Positions 16,375 through 24,409 of a DNA stretch of 34,904 bases are shown in pieces. The position numbers and the translations under genes were made by a program. The notes beneath the pieces were generated by a model, which had not been told where the DNA came from, made no database searches, and saw only the letters and a program-made list of their open reading frames with translations. The DNA is from a virus. The stretch lies in IMG/VR virus record IMGVR_UViG_3300010885_061168, positions 1-34,904 of that record; one strand, given 5' to 3'. Positions within the stretch are counted from its first letter, which is position 1. Each line of letters opens with the position of its first letter.

Positions 16375-16971
16375 CTATTTTAATTTCAATTTATATTCTT
16401 TATATATCCCAAATGAACTTAGGCCCTCGAACGTATTCAATTCTAAGTAAGGAATTCTTACCCAATCTTCAGATTTTATCTCTTTTATATTGGAAAAATA
16501 ATCATATTTAAACCCAAAAATAGATTCTTTATATCCCGTTTTATTAAGGATAGAATCTAAATTAGTAGGGGAAAGAGGTAAAGGCGCTTTTGTTTTTTTA
16601 GGGTCAGTATTTTTGGATATCTGGTCTTCGAATTGATCCCAGATCCGACTTAATACGACTTCTCTTATTTCATAGGGTATAGTAGAAAGATCTATCCCGT
16701 AAAGGATATTCTCATTTGATAAGGTTTTTGAATAATTAAGAAAAAGAAAAATAGGATTTCTATTTATAAATTTTCTTTTTTCTGTAATTTTACTAGGGGT
16801 TTTGTATTGAAAAGAATAGATCATTCCGGGAACAAAAGGTAAAGCAAAAGAAGAATATTTACTATTTTCTAAGTAATTTTTAGAAAAAAAATCATTAGCT
16901 TCTTTTATTCTATCCTGCTGGGTTTTATATTCAGTAGAATATTCTTTTATCAATTCGCCAAAACTTTTCAT
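16375..16971 (-). CDS. Unknown T4-like structural or accessory protein, 198 aa
   Basis: I do not recognise a family with confidence. The opening MKSFGELIKEYSTEY looks like a capsid-targeting peptide (a possible cut after E10). Residues 46-98 (PGMIYSFQYKTP, NRNPIFLFLNYSK, ILYGIDLSTIPYEIR) recall a conserved hypothetical protein found near head and baseplate genes in other T4-like phages, but I cannot name it. The ATG overlaps the gp4-like stop by 4 bases, so it is coupled to head completion, and it is followed by the two portal genes. A head or neck role is the best contextual guess. Confidence 0.75.
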   Translation of the reverse strand: MKSFGELIKEYSTEYKTQQDRIKEANDFFSKNYLENSKYSSFALPFVPGMIYSFQYKTPSKITEKRKFINRNPIFLFLNYSKTLSNENILYGIDLSTIPYEIREVVLSRIWDQFEDQISKNTDPKKTKAPLPLSPTNLDSILNKTGYKESIFGFKYDYFSNIKEIKSEDWVRIPYLELNTFEGLSSFGIYKEYKLKLK

Positions 16972-17453
16972 TTACCTTTGAATAAAAAATTCTCATTTAT
17001 GACTCCGAACCTGAATCCTCTTTGTTCTGCCCATAGTTTAGCTGCTTTGAATTTCGATTGGTTGGTTATCCAGATTTGCATATTCCTATTATATGCTTTT
17101 AATTTTGGGGTTGTCATATTCCCTTCATAAACTGGTTTTTGGGTTTGCTTCTCCGGTTTTATTTCTATTATCCATTCCTGCTCACTCCCATCATTGTTTA
17201 AAGTCTTCATATAAAAATCAACATTATATTGATGTTCTTTTTTATCTAAAGGATTGTAGTAGGGGATCTTTAGGGGCTCGGAGCTCCACTTTAGTATGGA
17301 TTCATTGGTATCACAGTAAATACAAAATCTTTGCTCCCACGACGACCTAAATATGATATTATGGATATCCCCTATGTATTTATCGGGATTCCTCGGTACG
17401 TATTTTCCCGATTTATACTCCCCATTGGGTTTTACTTTTTTTATGTCAACCAT
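16968..17453 (-). CDS. 4: Head completion protein gp4-like (TnsA-endonuclease-like fold), 161 aa
   Basis: T4 gp4 (also called gp50) completes the filled head before tail joining. The block GKYVPRNPDKYIGDIHNIIF (17-36), then RSSWEQRFCIYCDTNESILKW, SSEPLKIPYYNPLDKKEH and DFYMKTLNNDG fit the conserved core of gp4 as I remember it. WIIEIKPEKQTQKP supplies the E-x-K of a PD-(D/E)XK nuclease-like fold. The length agrees with T4 gp4 (150). It follows the gp55-like gene after 30 bases and overlaps the next gene by 4. The ATG follows ATCTAGATC with no Shine-Dalgarno. The family call is good; whether it has nuclease activity is unknown. Confidence 0.8.
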   Translation of the reverse strand: MVDIKKVKPNGEYKSGKYVPRNPDKYIGDIHNIIFRSSWEQRFCIYCDTNESILKWSSEPLKIPYYNPLDKKEHQYNVDFYMKTLNNDGSEQEWIIEIKPEKQTQKPVYEGNMTTPKLKAYNRNMQIWITNQSKFKAAKLWAEQRGFRFGVINENFLFKGK

Positions 17454-17483
17454 GATCTAGATTTTATAATCTATTTATTCCGA

Positions 17484-17843
17484 TTATACATTGTATGTAT
17501 TATCATCACCTGTAATATAGCTAAATGGTATTGTTTTAGGACTTTTTGGTGGATGTATTTTTTTCCAACCTTTGGCAAAACCATTTTTAGCTATCTGGGT
17601 AAAATACGAAAAGGCATTATCTGATTTTTCAGGTTTAAATCTATCCCAATATTTACACAAATCCTCCATCGCAAATGCCATACAATCCTCTTTATCTGCT
17701 GGATCTTTATATGACATTTTTTTAGAAATCCCATCAATTATTAAGTAAAACATCCTAACTATTTCAGGATTTAAACTGCCTTTCTCCTTAGATGCTTTAA
17801 ACTCTGCTAGAAGGTCTTTGTTTTTGACATATATTTTCGCCAT
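17484..17843 (-). CDS. 55: Late transcription sigma factor, gp55-like, 119 aa
   Basis: T4 gp55 is a minimal sigma-70-family factor that directs host RNA polymerase to late promoters. Here EDCMAFAMEDLCKYWDRFKP and NAFSYFTQIAKNGFAKGWKK correspond to the region-2-like core (compare HAYITQACFNAFVQRIKK in T4 gp55). The protein is much shorter than T4 gp55 (185), and the C-terminal clamp-binding segment of T4 is not obvious. The gene lies just after a strong terminator, has its own upstream AGATATACA motif, and precedes gp4 and the portal genes. A candidate late-promoter motif recurs in the window. The identification rests on motif resemblance. Confidence 0.75.
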   Translation of the reverse strand: MAKIYVKNKDLLAEFKASKEKGSLNPEIVRMFYLIIDGISKKMSYKDPADKEDCMAFAMEDLCKYWDRFKPEKSDNAFSYFTQIAKNGFAKGWKKIHPPKSPKTIPFSYITGDDNTYNV

Positions 17844-17858
17844 TTTTGTTTTTTGTTA

Positions 17859-17867
17859 TGTATATCT
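17859..17867 (-). promoter_or_regulatory. Putative late promoter motif (AGATATACA)
   Basis: This lies 15 bases before the gp55-like ATG and just downstream of the terminator at 17904-17925. It is a variant of the GATATATA motif set. Confidence 0.3.
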
Positions 17868-17903
17868 TAGTGGATAAAAATAAAATGATTTCGATTAAAA
17901 AAA

Positions 17904-17925
17904 AAGGGAATCCGAAGATCCCCTT
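17904..17925 (-). terminator. Strong Rho-independent terminator with UUCG loop
   Basis: On the minus strand AAGGGGATC-TTCG-GATTCCCTT forms a 9-bp stem (one G-U pair) with a stable UUCG tetraloop, followed by nine U residues. It starts 4 bases after the TAA that ends the -1 frame extension of the preceding gene. Confidence 0.92.
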
Positions 17926-17929
17926 TTAC

Positions 17930-18082
17930 TTATTTTCTTTTTTCTTCACCTTCGTCTTCTTCGTTTTTTTCTGAAGCTTCTTTTGGTGCTTTTGACATGA
18001 ATTTAGATAAATCCTGGTCAAATTTTTCTTTTGTCTCTTTTTGGTTTTTAAAAAAGGGAGCAAAATAAAAGTTGCGATCTAC
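17930..18082 (-). CDS. Probable -1 frameshift extension of the 725-residue protein, 50 codons
   Basis: This frame reads GTA GAT CGC AAC TTT at its upstream end and encodes VDRNFYFAPFFKNQKETKEK, then FDQDLSKFMSKAPKEASEKN and an acidic-basic tail EEDEGEEKRK before TAA at 17930-17932. The open frame reaches upstream only to a TAA at 18107-18109, and it has no ATG, GTG or TTG before an internal Met at residue 29. It therefore cannot be a normal separate gene unless only the last 22 residues are made. A slippery A AAA AAG heptamer lies at 18082-18088 in the correct phase, adjacent to the TAG of the upstream frame. A length error in the nine-A run would give the same picture. Confidence 0.6.
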   Translation of the reverse strand, partial: VDRNFYFAPFFKNQKETKEKFDQDLSKFMSKAPKEASEKNEEDEGEEKRK

Positions 18083-20256
18083 TTTTTTTTTAGCAACTCT
18101 TCTTCGTTAAGAGTTGTATTGTATCCATGATTGTGGTCTATATCCAAAGTAGAATTTTTAACTTCAAACCCTATTTTCTCTTTCTTTCCCGGTGCACTAG
18201 AAAATCCATGTCCTTCTTTAAATTTTCCTAAATATTCTCTTTGAGAATTAAGTTCACTTTTAGATACTTTTCTTGCTTCTTTTACTCCTTCTTCTCCATC
18301 TTCTTCAGAATCCTCTGAATCCCTTTCGTTGTCTTCTGCAGCTTTATTTAAAGATTCTTCTAAATCTGAAATCTCACCTATTGTATGGTCAGTAGTTTTT
18401 CCACTATCTAATAAAATAGTATATCTTCCTGAACTTCCATCTATAGATAAAACTTTTCCAGTTTCCCCGGATTCTTTAACTTTAACAAAATCTCCTATTT
18501 TAAATTTTTCATCTTCGAAAATATCATCATCTATTTCTACTAAATTATCTTCAACCCTTTCTATTTCGATATTTAAATGATTCCATTTTTCTCTAAGAGT
18601 TGATAATTCTTTACATAAACTATAATGAGCAGTTTTTAATTCTTCGCTTTCTTTTAATTCAGGTTTAGTTCCAAAAAATGTTTCTATTTTATCTATTTCA
18701 GATTCTATTATGGTAATGTTATTTAGAATTTCATTTCTGTCATTCATCATAATAGATTTTCTTTTGTAATCTCCTTCCAAAAATTCAGTTAGACCTTCTG
18801 ATATATCATATCTCAAATAATCTTTAACTACTTTAACTGCTTGGGCTCCATTTACTTTATAAAGGGATTTTTCTCTCATTGATTCATTTATCTTTTGAAG
18901 ATAAATTTGATTTTCCCATTTGATAAGATTAACAGAAACTCCTTCGTAGATATTAGAAACTATAGATTTTGCAAAATCAAGTTCTACTATATTATCGTAA
19001 TTCTCATAAATAGTAATGACGTCATTAACTAAAGTGCTCTCCAGCATTCCTAAATTAGAGGTAACTTCAATACCTACAATTTTTGCAAGATCTACACTGT
19101 TTCTAAAATTTAATTTGCTTTTACCTAAATAAACAGAATTTTTAGTTCCTTCTTCTATTATTTTTACCGTATTTTTTCCTATAGAGATATAAGCTCCGTT
19201 CTCGTCTATTCTCACGTTTGGCTTTGAACAAATAGATAATAAGGATAAATAAGATTTAGGAACTGTTTTTTTAATTTCGGATTCGCTAAGTTTGCTAAAT
19301 CCTGTATATCCAGCAGAAAATAAATCTCCGCCTAATGGAAATACTGTTCTTCCTTCTTCGATTAATACAGGGGAGAATAAAGATTCTACCCTAGATTCGC
19401 CTTGGCTAACTCTAGGAAGATTTAAATATCCACTATTTTTAGATTCATTAATTTTTATAGAGTTTGATAGGTTTCTAATCAATGGATTAAATTCCCATCT
19501 TTTTATTTGCTTTAATAAAAGATCAGTAGATTTACTTTCAGTAACTAGCCAAGAATTTAAAATATCAGCTAAATCTGAATAAAAGTTATAGCTTCCTCCA
19601 TTTCTTAATCCTTCTAAGACTTTAGAAACCTCAATTTCTCTAGAGTATTTTTTTACTTTCTCTGAAATCGTTTCTATAACATCTTTAACATCAGAATCCC
19701 ATCCGATCTTAGAAAGTTCATTTACGTAGGATTCTGCTAATAGAAATTCTTTAACCCCTTTGTCTTCAACTAAGCTTCTGAATTGTTCACAAACAATTTT
19801 AGTTTGTGGGTAAGAATAAACAGCTTTAGTTTTTAAAAATTCTAAAGATTCTAGAATACCTAGGTTATTAAGTTTTTGTAGTTCTCTAAAAGATCTAGCA
19901 CTTCCGTCTACTAAAGATAAATCATCTAATTGGTCTATTAGTGATTCGTTTAAAGAATTGCTAGGACTATTATTAATAAAAGTTCCGCTATTCCCTAAAC
20001 TAGTATTTTTTATACCTCCCCAAGATTCCATTAATGATTGAGCGGATCTTCTAGATATTTCGGATTGCTCATTTTTTATAGCATCTACGTGTTCTTTTAT
20101 ATTATCTGAAAAATTAGAATCCTCTTCATTAATGTTATTAAAAAAAGATTCTGGATCCATTTTCATACCTCCGTTAAGGTAGCTTTCGCATAATTCTCTA
20201 ACTTTTGGAGATTTTGTTAGATCTTTTAATTTTTTAATTTGATTTACGAAATCCAT
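18079..20256 (-). CDS. Unknown large virion-like protein, 725 aa (0-frame product)
   Basis: No family recognised. Residues 1-80 are charged and helical. Residues 97-107 include SNSLNESLIDQ, an L-x-E motif like those in the head proteins. Residues 120-480 look like folded helical and mixed domains without known motifs. About 505-575 is a likely coiled coil. Residues 584-632 (KFKIGDFVKVKESGETGKVL, then YTILLDSGKT) form a KOW/Tudor-like small barrel. Residues 633-725 are acidic and disordered and end EELLKKK. The size and its position among virion genes suggest a structural or internal head protein. The stop TAG directly follows AAAAAAAAAG, and a -1 shift would add 50 residues. A GATATATA motif lies 22 bases upstream of the ATG. 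Confidence 0.8.
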   Translation of the reverse strand: MDFVNQIKKLKDLTKSPKVRELCESYLNGGMKMDPESFFNNINEEDSNFSDNIKEHVDAIKNEQSEISRRSAQSLMESWGGIKNTSLGNSGTFINNSPSNSLNESLIDQLDDLSLVDGSARSFRELQKLNNLGILESLEFLKTKAVYSYPQTKIVCEQFRSLVEDKGVKEFLLAESYVNELSKIGWDSDVKDVIETISEKVKKYSREIEVSKVLEGLRNGGSYNFYSDLADILNSWLVTESKSTDLLLKQIKRWEFNPLIRNLSNSIKINESKNSGYLNLPRVSQGESRVESLFSPVLIEEGRTVFPLGGDLFSAGYTGFSKLSESEIKKTVPKSYLSLLSICSKPNVRIDENGAYISIGKNTVKIIEEGTKNSVYLGKSKLNFRNSVDLAKIVGIEVTSNLGMLESTLVNDVITIYENYDNIVELDFAKSIVSNIYEGVSVNLIKWENQIYLQKINESMREKSLYKVNGAQAVKVVKDYLRYDISEGLTEFLEGDYKRKSIMMNDRNEILNNITIIESEIDKIETFFGTKPELKESEELKTAHYSLCKELSTLREKWNHLNIEIERVEDNLVEIDDDIFEDEKFKIGDFVKVKESGETGKVLSIDGSSGRYTILLDSGKTTDHTIGEISDLEESLNKAAEDNERDSEDSEEDGEEGVKEARKVSKSELNSQREYLGKFKEGHGFSSAPGKKEKIGFEVKNSTLDIDHNHGYNTTLNEEELLKKK

Positions 20257-20278
20257 TTTTGTCTATTTAAGTTGTGAT

Positions 20279-20288
20279 CTATATATCT
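20279..20288 (-). promoter_or_regulatory. Putative late promoter motif (AGATATATAG)
   Basis: This lies in the 59-base gap between the 161-residue gene and the 725-residue gene, 22 bases before the latter's ATG. Confidence 0.35.
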
Positions 20289-20315
20289 TTTTGAAAATAA
20301 AAAAATTACAATTTA

Positions 20316-20801
20316 TTATCTTGCAACAAGAATTTCTAATTTAATTGTAATGTCGGAATGCGGATTACAGAATATTATCCCTCCGTCACTGTACACTGTA
20401 CCTGGCTGGGATATATTCCACCCCGCAGGCTCGGAAGAAAAATCTGTGATGTTTAATCCGCTTAAAACCATAATTTTTCCCATATTATAAATTCCTCCCT
20501 GGTATTCCCAGCTTAGGTATTTTCTGGTTTCTAAAGTGTTATCAGGGAATGTAGATTTTACCAGTATAAAAGAAACAAACCCTTCATTATCAGAGATGTC
20601 AGTTTGGCTTAACAGATAACAAGATAAAGGGGTTAGATTTATTCTAAGCTTGGAATATGATGTTATTTCTTCAAACATATCATCAAACCTTATAAATTTT
20701 TCTGGGTAGTTAGTAGTTGGGGTATCTAGAACTAAATACCCTCTGTTAAATCTAAATCCAGAAGCTTCGTCATATGGACATGTTATAGGTCTAGTTGCCA
20801 T
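20316..20801 (-). CDS. Unknown beta-rich protein, paralogue of its upstream neighbour, 161 aa
   Basis: No named family. The protein looks like an all-beta fold with alternating hydrophobic strands. The C-terminal half shares a pattern with the preceding 224-residue protein: KIMVLSGLNI versus SIMILSGSIK, GWNIS versus GWDID, GGIIFCNPHSDITIKLEILVA versus GGISFTNPTEKTVKLIILTA. The two are therefore tandem paralogues. The ATG overlaps the preceding stop by one base (TAATG), coupling their translation. A small virion decoration, neck or fibre component is possible, but no sequence feature proves it. Confidence 0.8.
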   Translation of the reverse strand: MATRPITCPYDEASGFRFNRGYLVLDTPTTNYPEKFIRFDDMFEEITSYSKLRINLTPLSCYLLSQTDISDNEGFVSFILVKSTFPDNTLETRKYLSWEYQGGIYNMGKIMVLSGLNITDFSSEPAGWNISQPGTVYSDGGIIFCNPHSDITIKLEILVAR

Positions 20802-21475
20802 TAGTTAGCTGTTAAAATTATTAATTTTACGGTCTTTTCTGTAGGATTAGTAAAAGATATTCCTCCTTCGTTTATGTCAGGATTTGAAGTATGAGCATAA
20901 TCTGAAAAAGGATCTATATCCCATCCGTGCCAAACGGATCCATCCTTTATCGATCCTGATAATATCATAATAGATCCCATTATTTTTCTAGGTGTATTCC
21001 CGTAGTCCCAGAATATCATCTTTTCATTAGGGTCTGCTTCTGGTAGGTATTCAGCTTTAACTACTACCAGGGAAACTTCTCCCTCGGTAGAATAAAAAGA
21101 AGAAGGGTCTAGATTTATTGTAGTTAAAGGGTCAATTACAACTGTTTGTTTTTGATATTCAGAGAAAGATTGTAAGGGATGGAAAAATTCTGCAAGAGAA
21201 ACTTTATCCATAGTCTCTTCTTTCCTTGTTACCGAATAATATTCTTTTATAAATCTAACTTTCGGTTGATCGTTAAATCTCCTAAAAGTTGCATCTATTC
21301 TTTTGAGATCTTTCTTTTGTAAAGCAATATTAGCATATGCAGTTAAAAATCCTCCAGTAGCACCAGACGGTTGAGGGCTTAAAGGGTATTGGGAATTCCC
21401 TCCGTTGATTTCAGAACCCTGGCTTAAAGAATTTCCTCCGTCTATATTTAATATTTCGTCATTTGGATCTGCCAT
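20801..21475 (-). CDS. Unknown beta-rich protein, 224 aa, paralogue of its downstream neighbour
   Basis: No named family. The first 45 residues are Gly/Ser/Asn/Pro-rich and probably disordered. The core from about 60 includes KVRFIKEYYSVTRKEETMDK and LAEFFHPLQSFSEYQ, and the C-terminal beta region is shared with the 161-residue neighbour (see that entry). Its ATG is 3 bases after the stop of the membrane-protein gene, and its own stop overlaps the next start by one base, so three genes appear to be one translational unit. Probably a virion protein, by context only. Confidence 0.8.
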   Translation of the reverse strand: MADPNDEILNIDGGNSLSQGSEINGGNSQYPLSPQPSGATGGFLTAYANIALQKKDLKRIDATFRRFNDQPKVRFIKEYYSVTRKEETMDKVSLAEFFHPLQSFSEYQKQTVVIDPLTTINLDPSSFYSTEGEVSLVVVKAEYLPEADPNEKMIFWDYGNTPRKIMGSIMILSGSIKDGSVWHGWDIDPFSDYAHTSNPDINEGGISFTNPTEKTVKLIILTAN

Positions 21476-21478
21476 TAC

Positions 21479-22108
21479 TTAAGTTATTTTAGTTGGATCC
21501 AGATCATAATAGACAGTATCTTTTAATCTTCTAGATTTGTTAGTATTATCTATATTCTCTATTTTTTCTTCCCCGATTTCTTCTTCTTTAGATTCAATGG
21601 ATTCAGTAAATTCTTCTATTTTTTCTTCCCCCTGTATTTCCCCTATTTTCTCTTCTGTTTTTTCTTTAGTCGAATCAGGACGAATGTAGTCAACCAAAGC
21701 TTTTATAAATCCTAGAGAAACCAAAGGGAGAATAGCCCCGCTTATTACCGAAAGAATTCTTTTTTGGAATACAGGTTCTTCTTCGGATAATCCAAACAAT
21801 TCACTCCATTGACTAAAATCGGATAAATGGGTATACGCAAAATAAGTATTTCCTATAGCTTGCATTGCAGTCAATATAAAGAATAACGACCAAACTATAA
21901 ATTTATTCATCTTATCCATTACTATTATAGAAGCTAAAGAAGCTGCTGCACCTATTTCAAAAGCTATAGCTATAGAGATAGCAAGCCAATTGGGATTACT
22001 TAACCTAAAAAAATCAATAACGTGAATCGTAGACACAATGCTTGTAATTATATACAGGGATATAAATACCAATACGATCGACCATTTTATAATTTTATTT
22101 TTTTTCAT
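21479..22108 (-). CDS. Four-helix membrane protein with acidic cytoplasmic-type tail, 209 aa
   Basis: Four hydrophobic segments are visible at about 9-31, 42-64, 68-90 and 115-140, followed by a highly charged Glu/Lys tail (about 145-190) and a final SRRLKDTVYYDLDPTKIT. It would insert in the host membrane. No holin or other family is recognised. The leader AAGGAAAG placed about 9 bases before the ATG is one of the few Shine-Dalgarno-like sequences in the window. It is followed after 3 bases by the paired beta-rich genes. Possible roles are lysis, superinfection exclusion or membrane remodelling; nothing separates these. Confidence 0.78.
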   Translation of the reverse strand: MKKNKIIKWSIVLVFISLYIITSIVSTIHVIDFFRLSNPNWLAISIAIAFEIGAAASLASIIVMDKMNKFIVWSLFFILTAMQAIGNTYFAYTHLSDFSQWSELFGLSEEEPVFQKRILSVISGAILPLVSLGFIKALVDYIRPDSTKEKTEEKIGEIQGEEKIEEFTESIESKEEEIGEEKIENIDNTNKSRRLKDTVYYDLDPTKIT

Positions 22109-22189
22109 AAATTTCTTTCCTTAATTTTTTTCTTCCAAGTATATATTACCCTATAGAAAATATGGACCTTTTCATTTATTTTCATAAAA

Positions 22190-22474
22190 TTATTTTGGAG
22201 TATTAATTTTAGATTTTATATCAGAAAGAGAAGCTTTCCCTTTGTCGAAATCATCTTCATAAATGAGAAAATTAAACATGGTTTCATTCATTTCTTTTCT
22301 TATGTCTTCTTTCGTAGGTATTACTAAAGAATCTACTTTATTATTTATGGACTTTACCGATTTTTCCATTCTATCTATATCCCTATTAACCCCACATTGT
22401 CTAAATAACATAAAAAGAACTAGGATTAAAGTAATTGCCCATGAGTAATTTTTAATTTTTTCTATTGTTTTCAT
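22190..22474 (-). CDS. Small single-span membrane protein with coiled coil, 94 aa
   Basis: A basic N-terminus (MKTIEKIKNYS) precedes one hydrophobic span at about 12-25 and then a charged heptad-like region (NRDIDRMEKSVKSINNKVDS, about 30-49). The topology resembles inner-membrane spanins or small anchoring proteins, but there is no outer-membrane partner next door to support spanin. It follows a terminator at 22517-22542 and has an AGATATATATAA motif 12 bases before its ATG, so it may begin a transcript running into the four-helix membrane protein after an 81-base gap. Confidence 0.7.
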   Translation of the reverse strand: MKTIEKIKNYSWAITLILVLFMLFRQCGVNRDIDRMEKSVKSINNKVDSLVIPTKEDIRKEMNETMFNFLIYEDDFDKGKASLSDIKSKINTPK

Positions 22475-22486
22475 AATTTATTTTTT

Positions 22487-22498
22487 TTATATATATCT
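22487..22498 (-). promoter_or_regulatory. Putative late promoter motif (AGATATATATAA)
   Basis: This lies between the terminator at 22517-22542 and the 94-residue membrane-protein gene, 12 bases before its ATG. Confidence 0.4.
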
Positions 22499-22516
22499 AT
22501 CCTTATGCCATTAAAA

Positions 22517-22542
22517 AAGCCAAGAAGAAAACTCCTTGGCTT
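22517..22542 (-). terminator. Rho-independent terminator
   Basis: On the minus strand the stem AAGCCAAG/CTTGGCTT closes a 10-base loop and is followed by a U tract. It ends the transcript of the 173-residue gene. Confidence 0.85.
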
Positions 22543-22564
22543 GATTGAATTATAAAAGAGAAAA

Positions 22565-23086
22565 TTAACCTAAAGATATCCCTTGCATTGCAGCTGCAAG
22601 TTTCTTTTCCAAATCTTGCAAGATTTGGTTATCACTTTTAACGTCATTAAGTGCCTGGTCAAAAGATCTATACAATTCTATAAAATTGCTAGCTTCGATT
22701 AGACCTTTACCTTTAACTTTATTTAAAAAATAATGGGTTGCTTCTACAGGAAGAGCTCCCATATAAATAACATTATCCTTAATTTTTTCAGATTTTATTT
22801 TTTGTATCTGTTTATTAACTTCAACAACACCTAAAGCTTCGGTAGAATTCCATTCAGCTTCTTCGGTCATAAAATTTTGATATCTTTTCAATAGAGATTC
22901 GCTCATAGAGATAGCATATAGTTTTTCTCTATTTTCTTTTCTTTTGTCGTCTAATTCTTTTTCTACAGAATTAACTAATTCTTGATCTACCGAAACATTC
23001 AATTCTGTTTCATTGAAATCAATTTGAGAAGATCCACCAGGTAGATTGTTAGAATTTAAAGGAGTAGATTCTTTTTTAGTCATCAT
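22565..23086 (-). CDS. Unknown helical protein, 173 aa
   Basis: No family recognised. The first 30 residues are polar and probably disordered. Residues 35-110 are charged and likely helical or coiled-coil, and 145-165 (SDNQILQDLEKKLAAAMQG) form a second amphipathic helix. There are no transmembrane segments and no catalytic motif. It begins ATGATG after a leader made of repeated AAATA units, with no Shine-Dalgarno. It ends just before a terminator, so it is the last gene of the operon holding the sigma factor, membrane protein and RecB-like nuclease, with a 53-base gap from the last of these. Confidence 0.75.
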   Translation of the reverse strand: MMTKKESTPLNSNNLPGGSSQIDFNETELNVSVDQELVNSVEKELDDKRKENREKLYAISMSESLLKRYQNFMTEEAEWNSTEALGVVEVNKQIQKIKSEKIKDNVIYMGALPVEATHYFLNKVKGKGLIEASNFIELYRSFDQALNDVKSDNQILQDLEKKLAAAMQGISLG

Positions 23087-23139
23087 TTTATTTTTATTTT
23101 TATTTTTAAATTATACAGAATATATTAAAAATGTTTCAT

Positions 23140-23973
23140 TTAGATTTCGAAAATATCTAAATCCATTCTATTGTTATCTAAATAAACTTTTAAAGGTTCT
23201 CTTAAATCTTTACATTTATAAAGTTTTGCTGGGCTATCAGGTCCAATATGACAAAGAAATCCATCTTGGGTTTCTATACCTAATTCTTCGTATAGCATTA
23301 ATCTATACATGCTTATCTGAATAGAGTATTCATTTAAGTGATTTTGGTAAAGCCCGTTAAAAGGTCTAAGTAATTTATTATATTTTCCTTTTGGGTGATC
23401 GTCATGTGTAAACATTCCATTTGTTTTCCAATCCCCTATCAATATAAACGGATTGGGAAATTCTGGATCAAAATAAAGGAAAGGTTGATCTATCGTTCCT
23501 GCTAATCTCCATTTTCTACAAAATATTCTTAACTCAGATTCTAAAGGCAAAAGATATTTAAGTCTATTTTCATAGATATGAATAAATTTATGAATTCTAG
23601 CTTTATAAATAGGATCCTCATCTTCATTTAATTCAGGATCTAATCCGCTTAAAAAATCTTCTATAAATTTATGAACCTTAGTTCCTAGATCCATAGACGT
23701 TTCGGATTTTTCCTTCCATTCATCAGAGATAACCGAAGGATCTACACCTCTTTCTTTTGCTTTGTATTTAAGCCAATATTCGCTATCAAAAGGTTTTTTA
23801 AATACTTTTAATAAAGTAGTAACCGAATCGAACTTTTTCCCTGAATAAGTGTAAACGTGAGCTTCTTCTTCGAATTTAAAATTATCACTTTTAAAAAAAG
23901 CTAATTTAGTATCTAGATCTTTTTTATATTCCAGAAGTCTAGCATCATATTCTTGATTTCTCGTAAATATCAT
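23140..23973 (-). CDS. RecB/Cas4-like PD-(D/E)XK exonuclease, 277 aa
   Basis: The nuclease motifs of the RecB-type family appear in order: GTKVHKFIED (97-106, with H101), GTIDQPF (159-165, D162), LIGDWKTN (178-185, the D-x-K at 181-183) and YSIQISMYRLMLYEELG (216-232, Q219 and Y223). It would degrade or process DNA ends, using Mg2+ ions. I see no cysteines placed like the Cas4/AddB iron-sulfur cluster. The N-terminal 95 residues include a possible DNA-contact region. The start overlaps the stop of the 144-residue membrane gene by one base. Roles could include host DNA breakdown or recombination. Confidence 0.85.
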   Translation of the reverse strand: MIFTRNQEYDARLLEYKKDLDTKLAFFKSDNFKFEEEAHVYTYSGKKFDSVTTLLKVFKKPFDSEYWLKYKAKERGVDPSVISDEWKEKSETSMDLGTKVHKFIEDFLSGLDPELNEDEDPIYKARIHKFIHIYENRLKYLLPLESELRIFCRKWRLAGTIDQPFLYFDPEFPNPFILIGDWKTNGMFTHDDHPKGKYNKLLRPFNGLYQNHLNEYSIQISMYRLMLYEELGIETQDGFLCHIGPDSPAKLYKCKDLREPLKVYLDNNRMDLDIFEI

Positions 23974-24407
23974 TAAAACAAATTAATAAGAAAAGACCAA
24001 TAAACCAGCAAAAGAATAATAAGGGTAATTTGAAAAAGAAAAGATAAAATCCAAATCCAGCTTAGCTGTCTAAATAAAAATTGATAAACTATTAACCAGG
24101 AATTATTTTGGGTTTCTTCTATAGGCTTAATTGACATAGTTAAAAGCTCTTCCAGGTTAAGATATTTTAGGTATTCGTTTATTGGTTTAAGTTCAGATAT
24201 AACAAAAGAAGGCTTTGATTCTTCCGGAAAATCGGGAGACATAGTAACTTGGGGAGGTAAATTTATAACGGTATAAATCCTATAAACCCAATCTCTCCTA
24301 AGCTTTGCTTTAGCCCATCTAGGAGAATCGAGCTCTTCCTTTCGAATAATCTTTCGATATTCCCGATAAAGCCTAATTTCTTTTATTACTTTTAATAATC
24401 TGAACAT
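23973..24407 (-). CDS. Membrane-anchored unknown protein, 144 aa
   Basis: The N-terminal 45 residues are very basic (IRLYREYRKIIRKEE, then RWAKAKLRRDWVYRIYTVIN). The C-terminus from about 104 is strongly hydrophobic (SWLIVYQFLFRQLSWIWILS, then FLFQITLIILLLVYW), giving two probable membrane spans or one hairpin. The sequence RRDWVYRIYTVINLPPQV recalls hypothetical proteins of other T4-like phages, but I cannot name a family. It is tightly packed between the sigma factor (2-base gap) and the nuclease (1-base overlap). Confidence 0.75.
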   Translation of the reverse strand: MFRLLKVIKEIRLYREYRKIIRKEELDSPRWAKAKLRRDWVYRIYTVINLPPQVTMSPDFPEESKPSFVISELKPINEYLKYLNLEELLTMSIKPIEETQNNSWLIVYQFLFRQLSWIWILSFLFQITLIILLLVYWSFLINLF

Positions 24408-24409
24408 AT

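Noticed and set aside
22190-22474. Spanin call for the 94-residue membrane protein
   Set aside because: Only the one-span topology fits. No outer-membrane lipoprotein partner, overlapping gene, endolysin or holin was found next to it.
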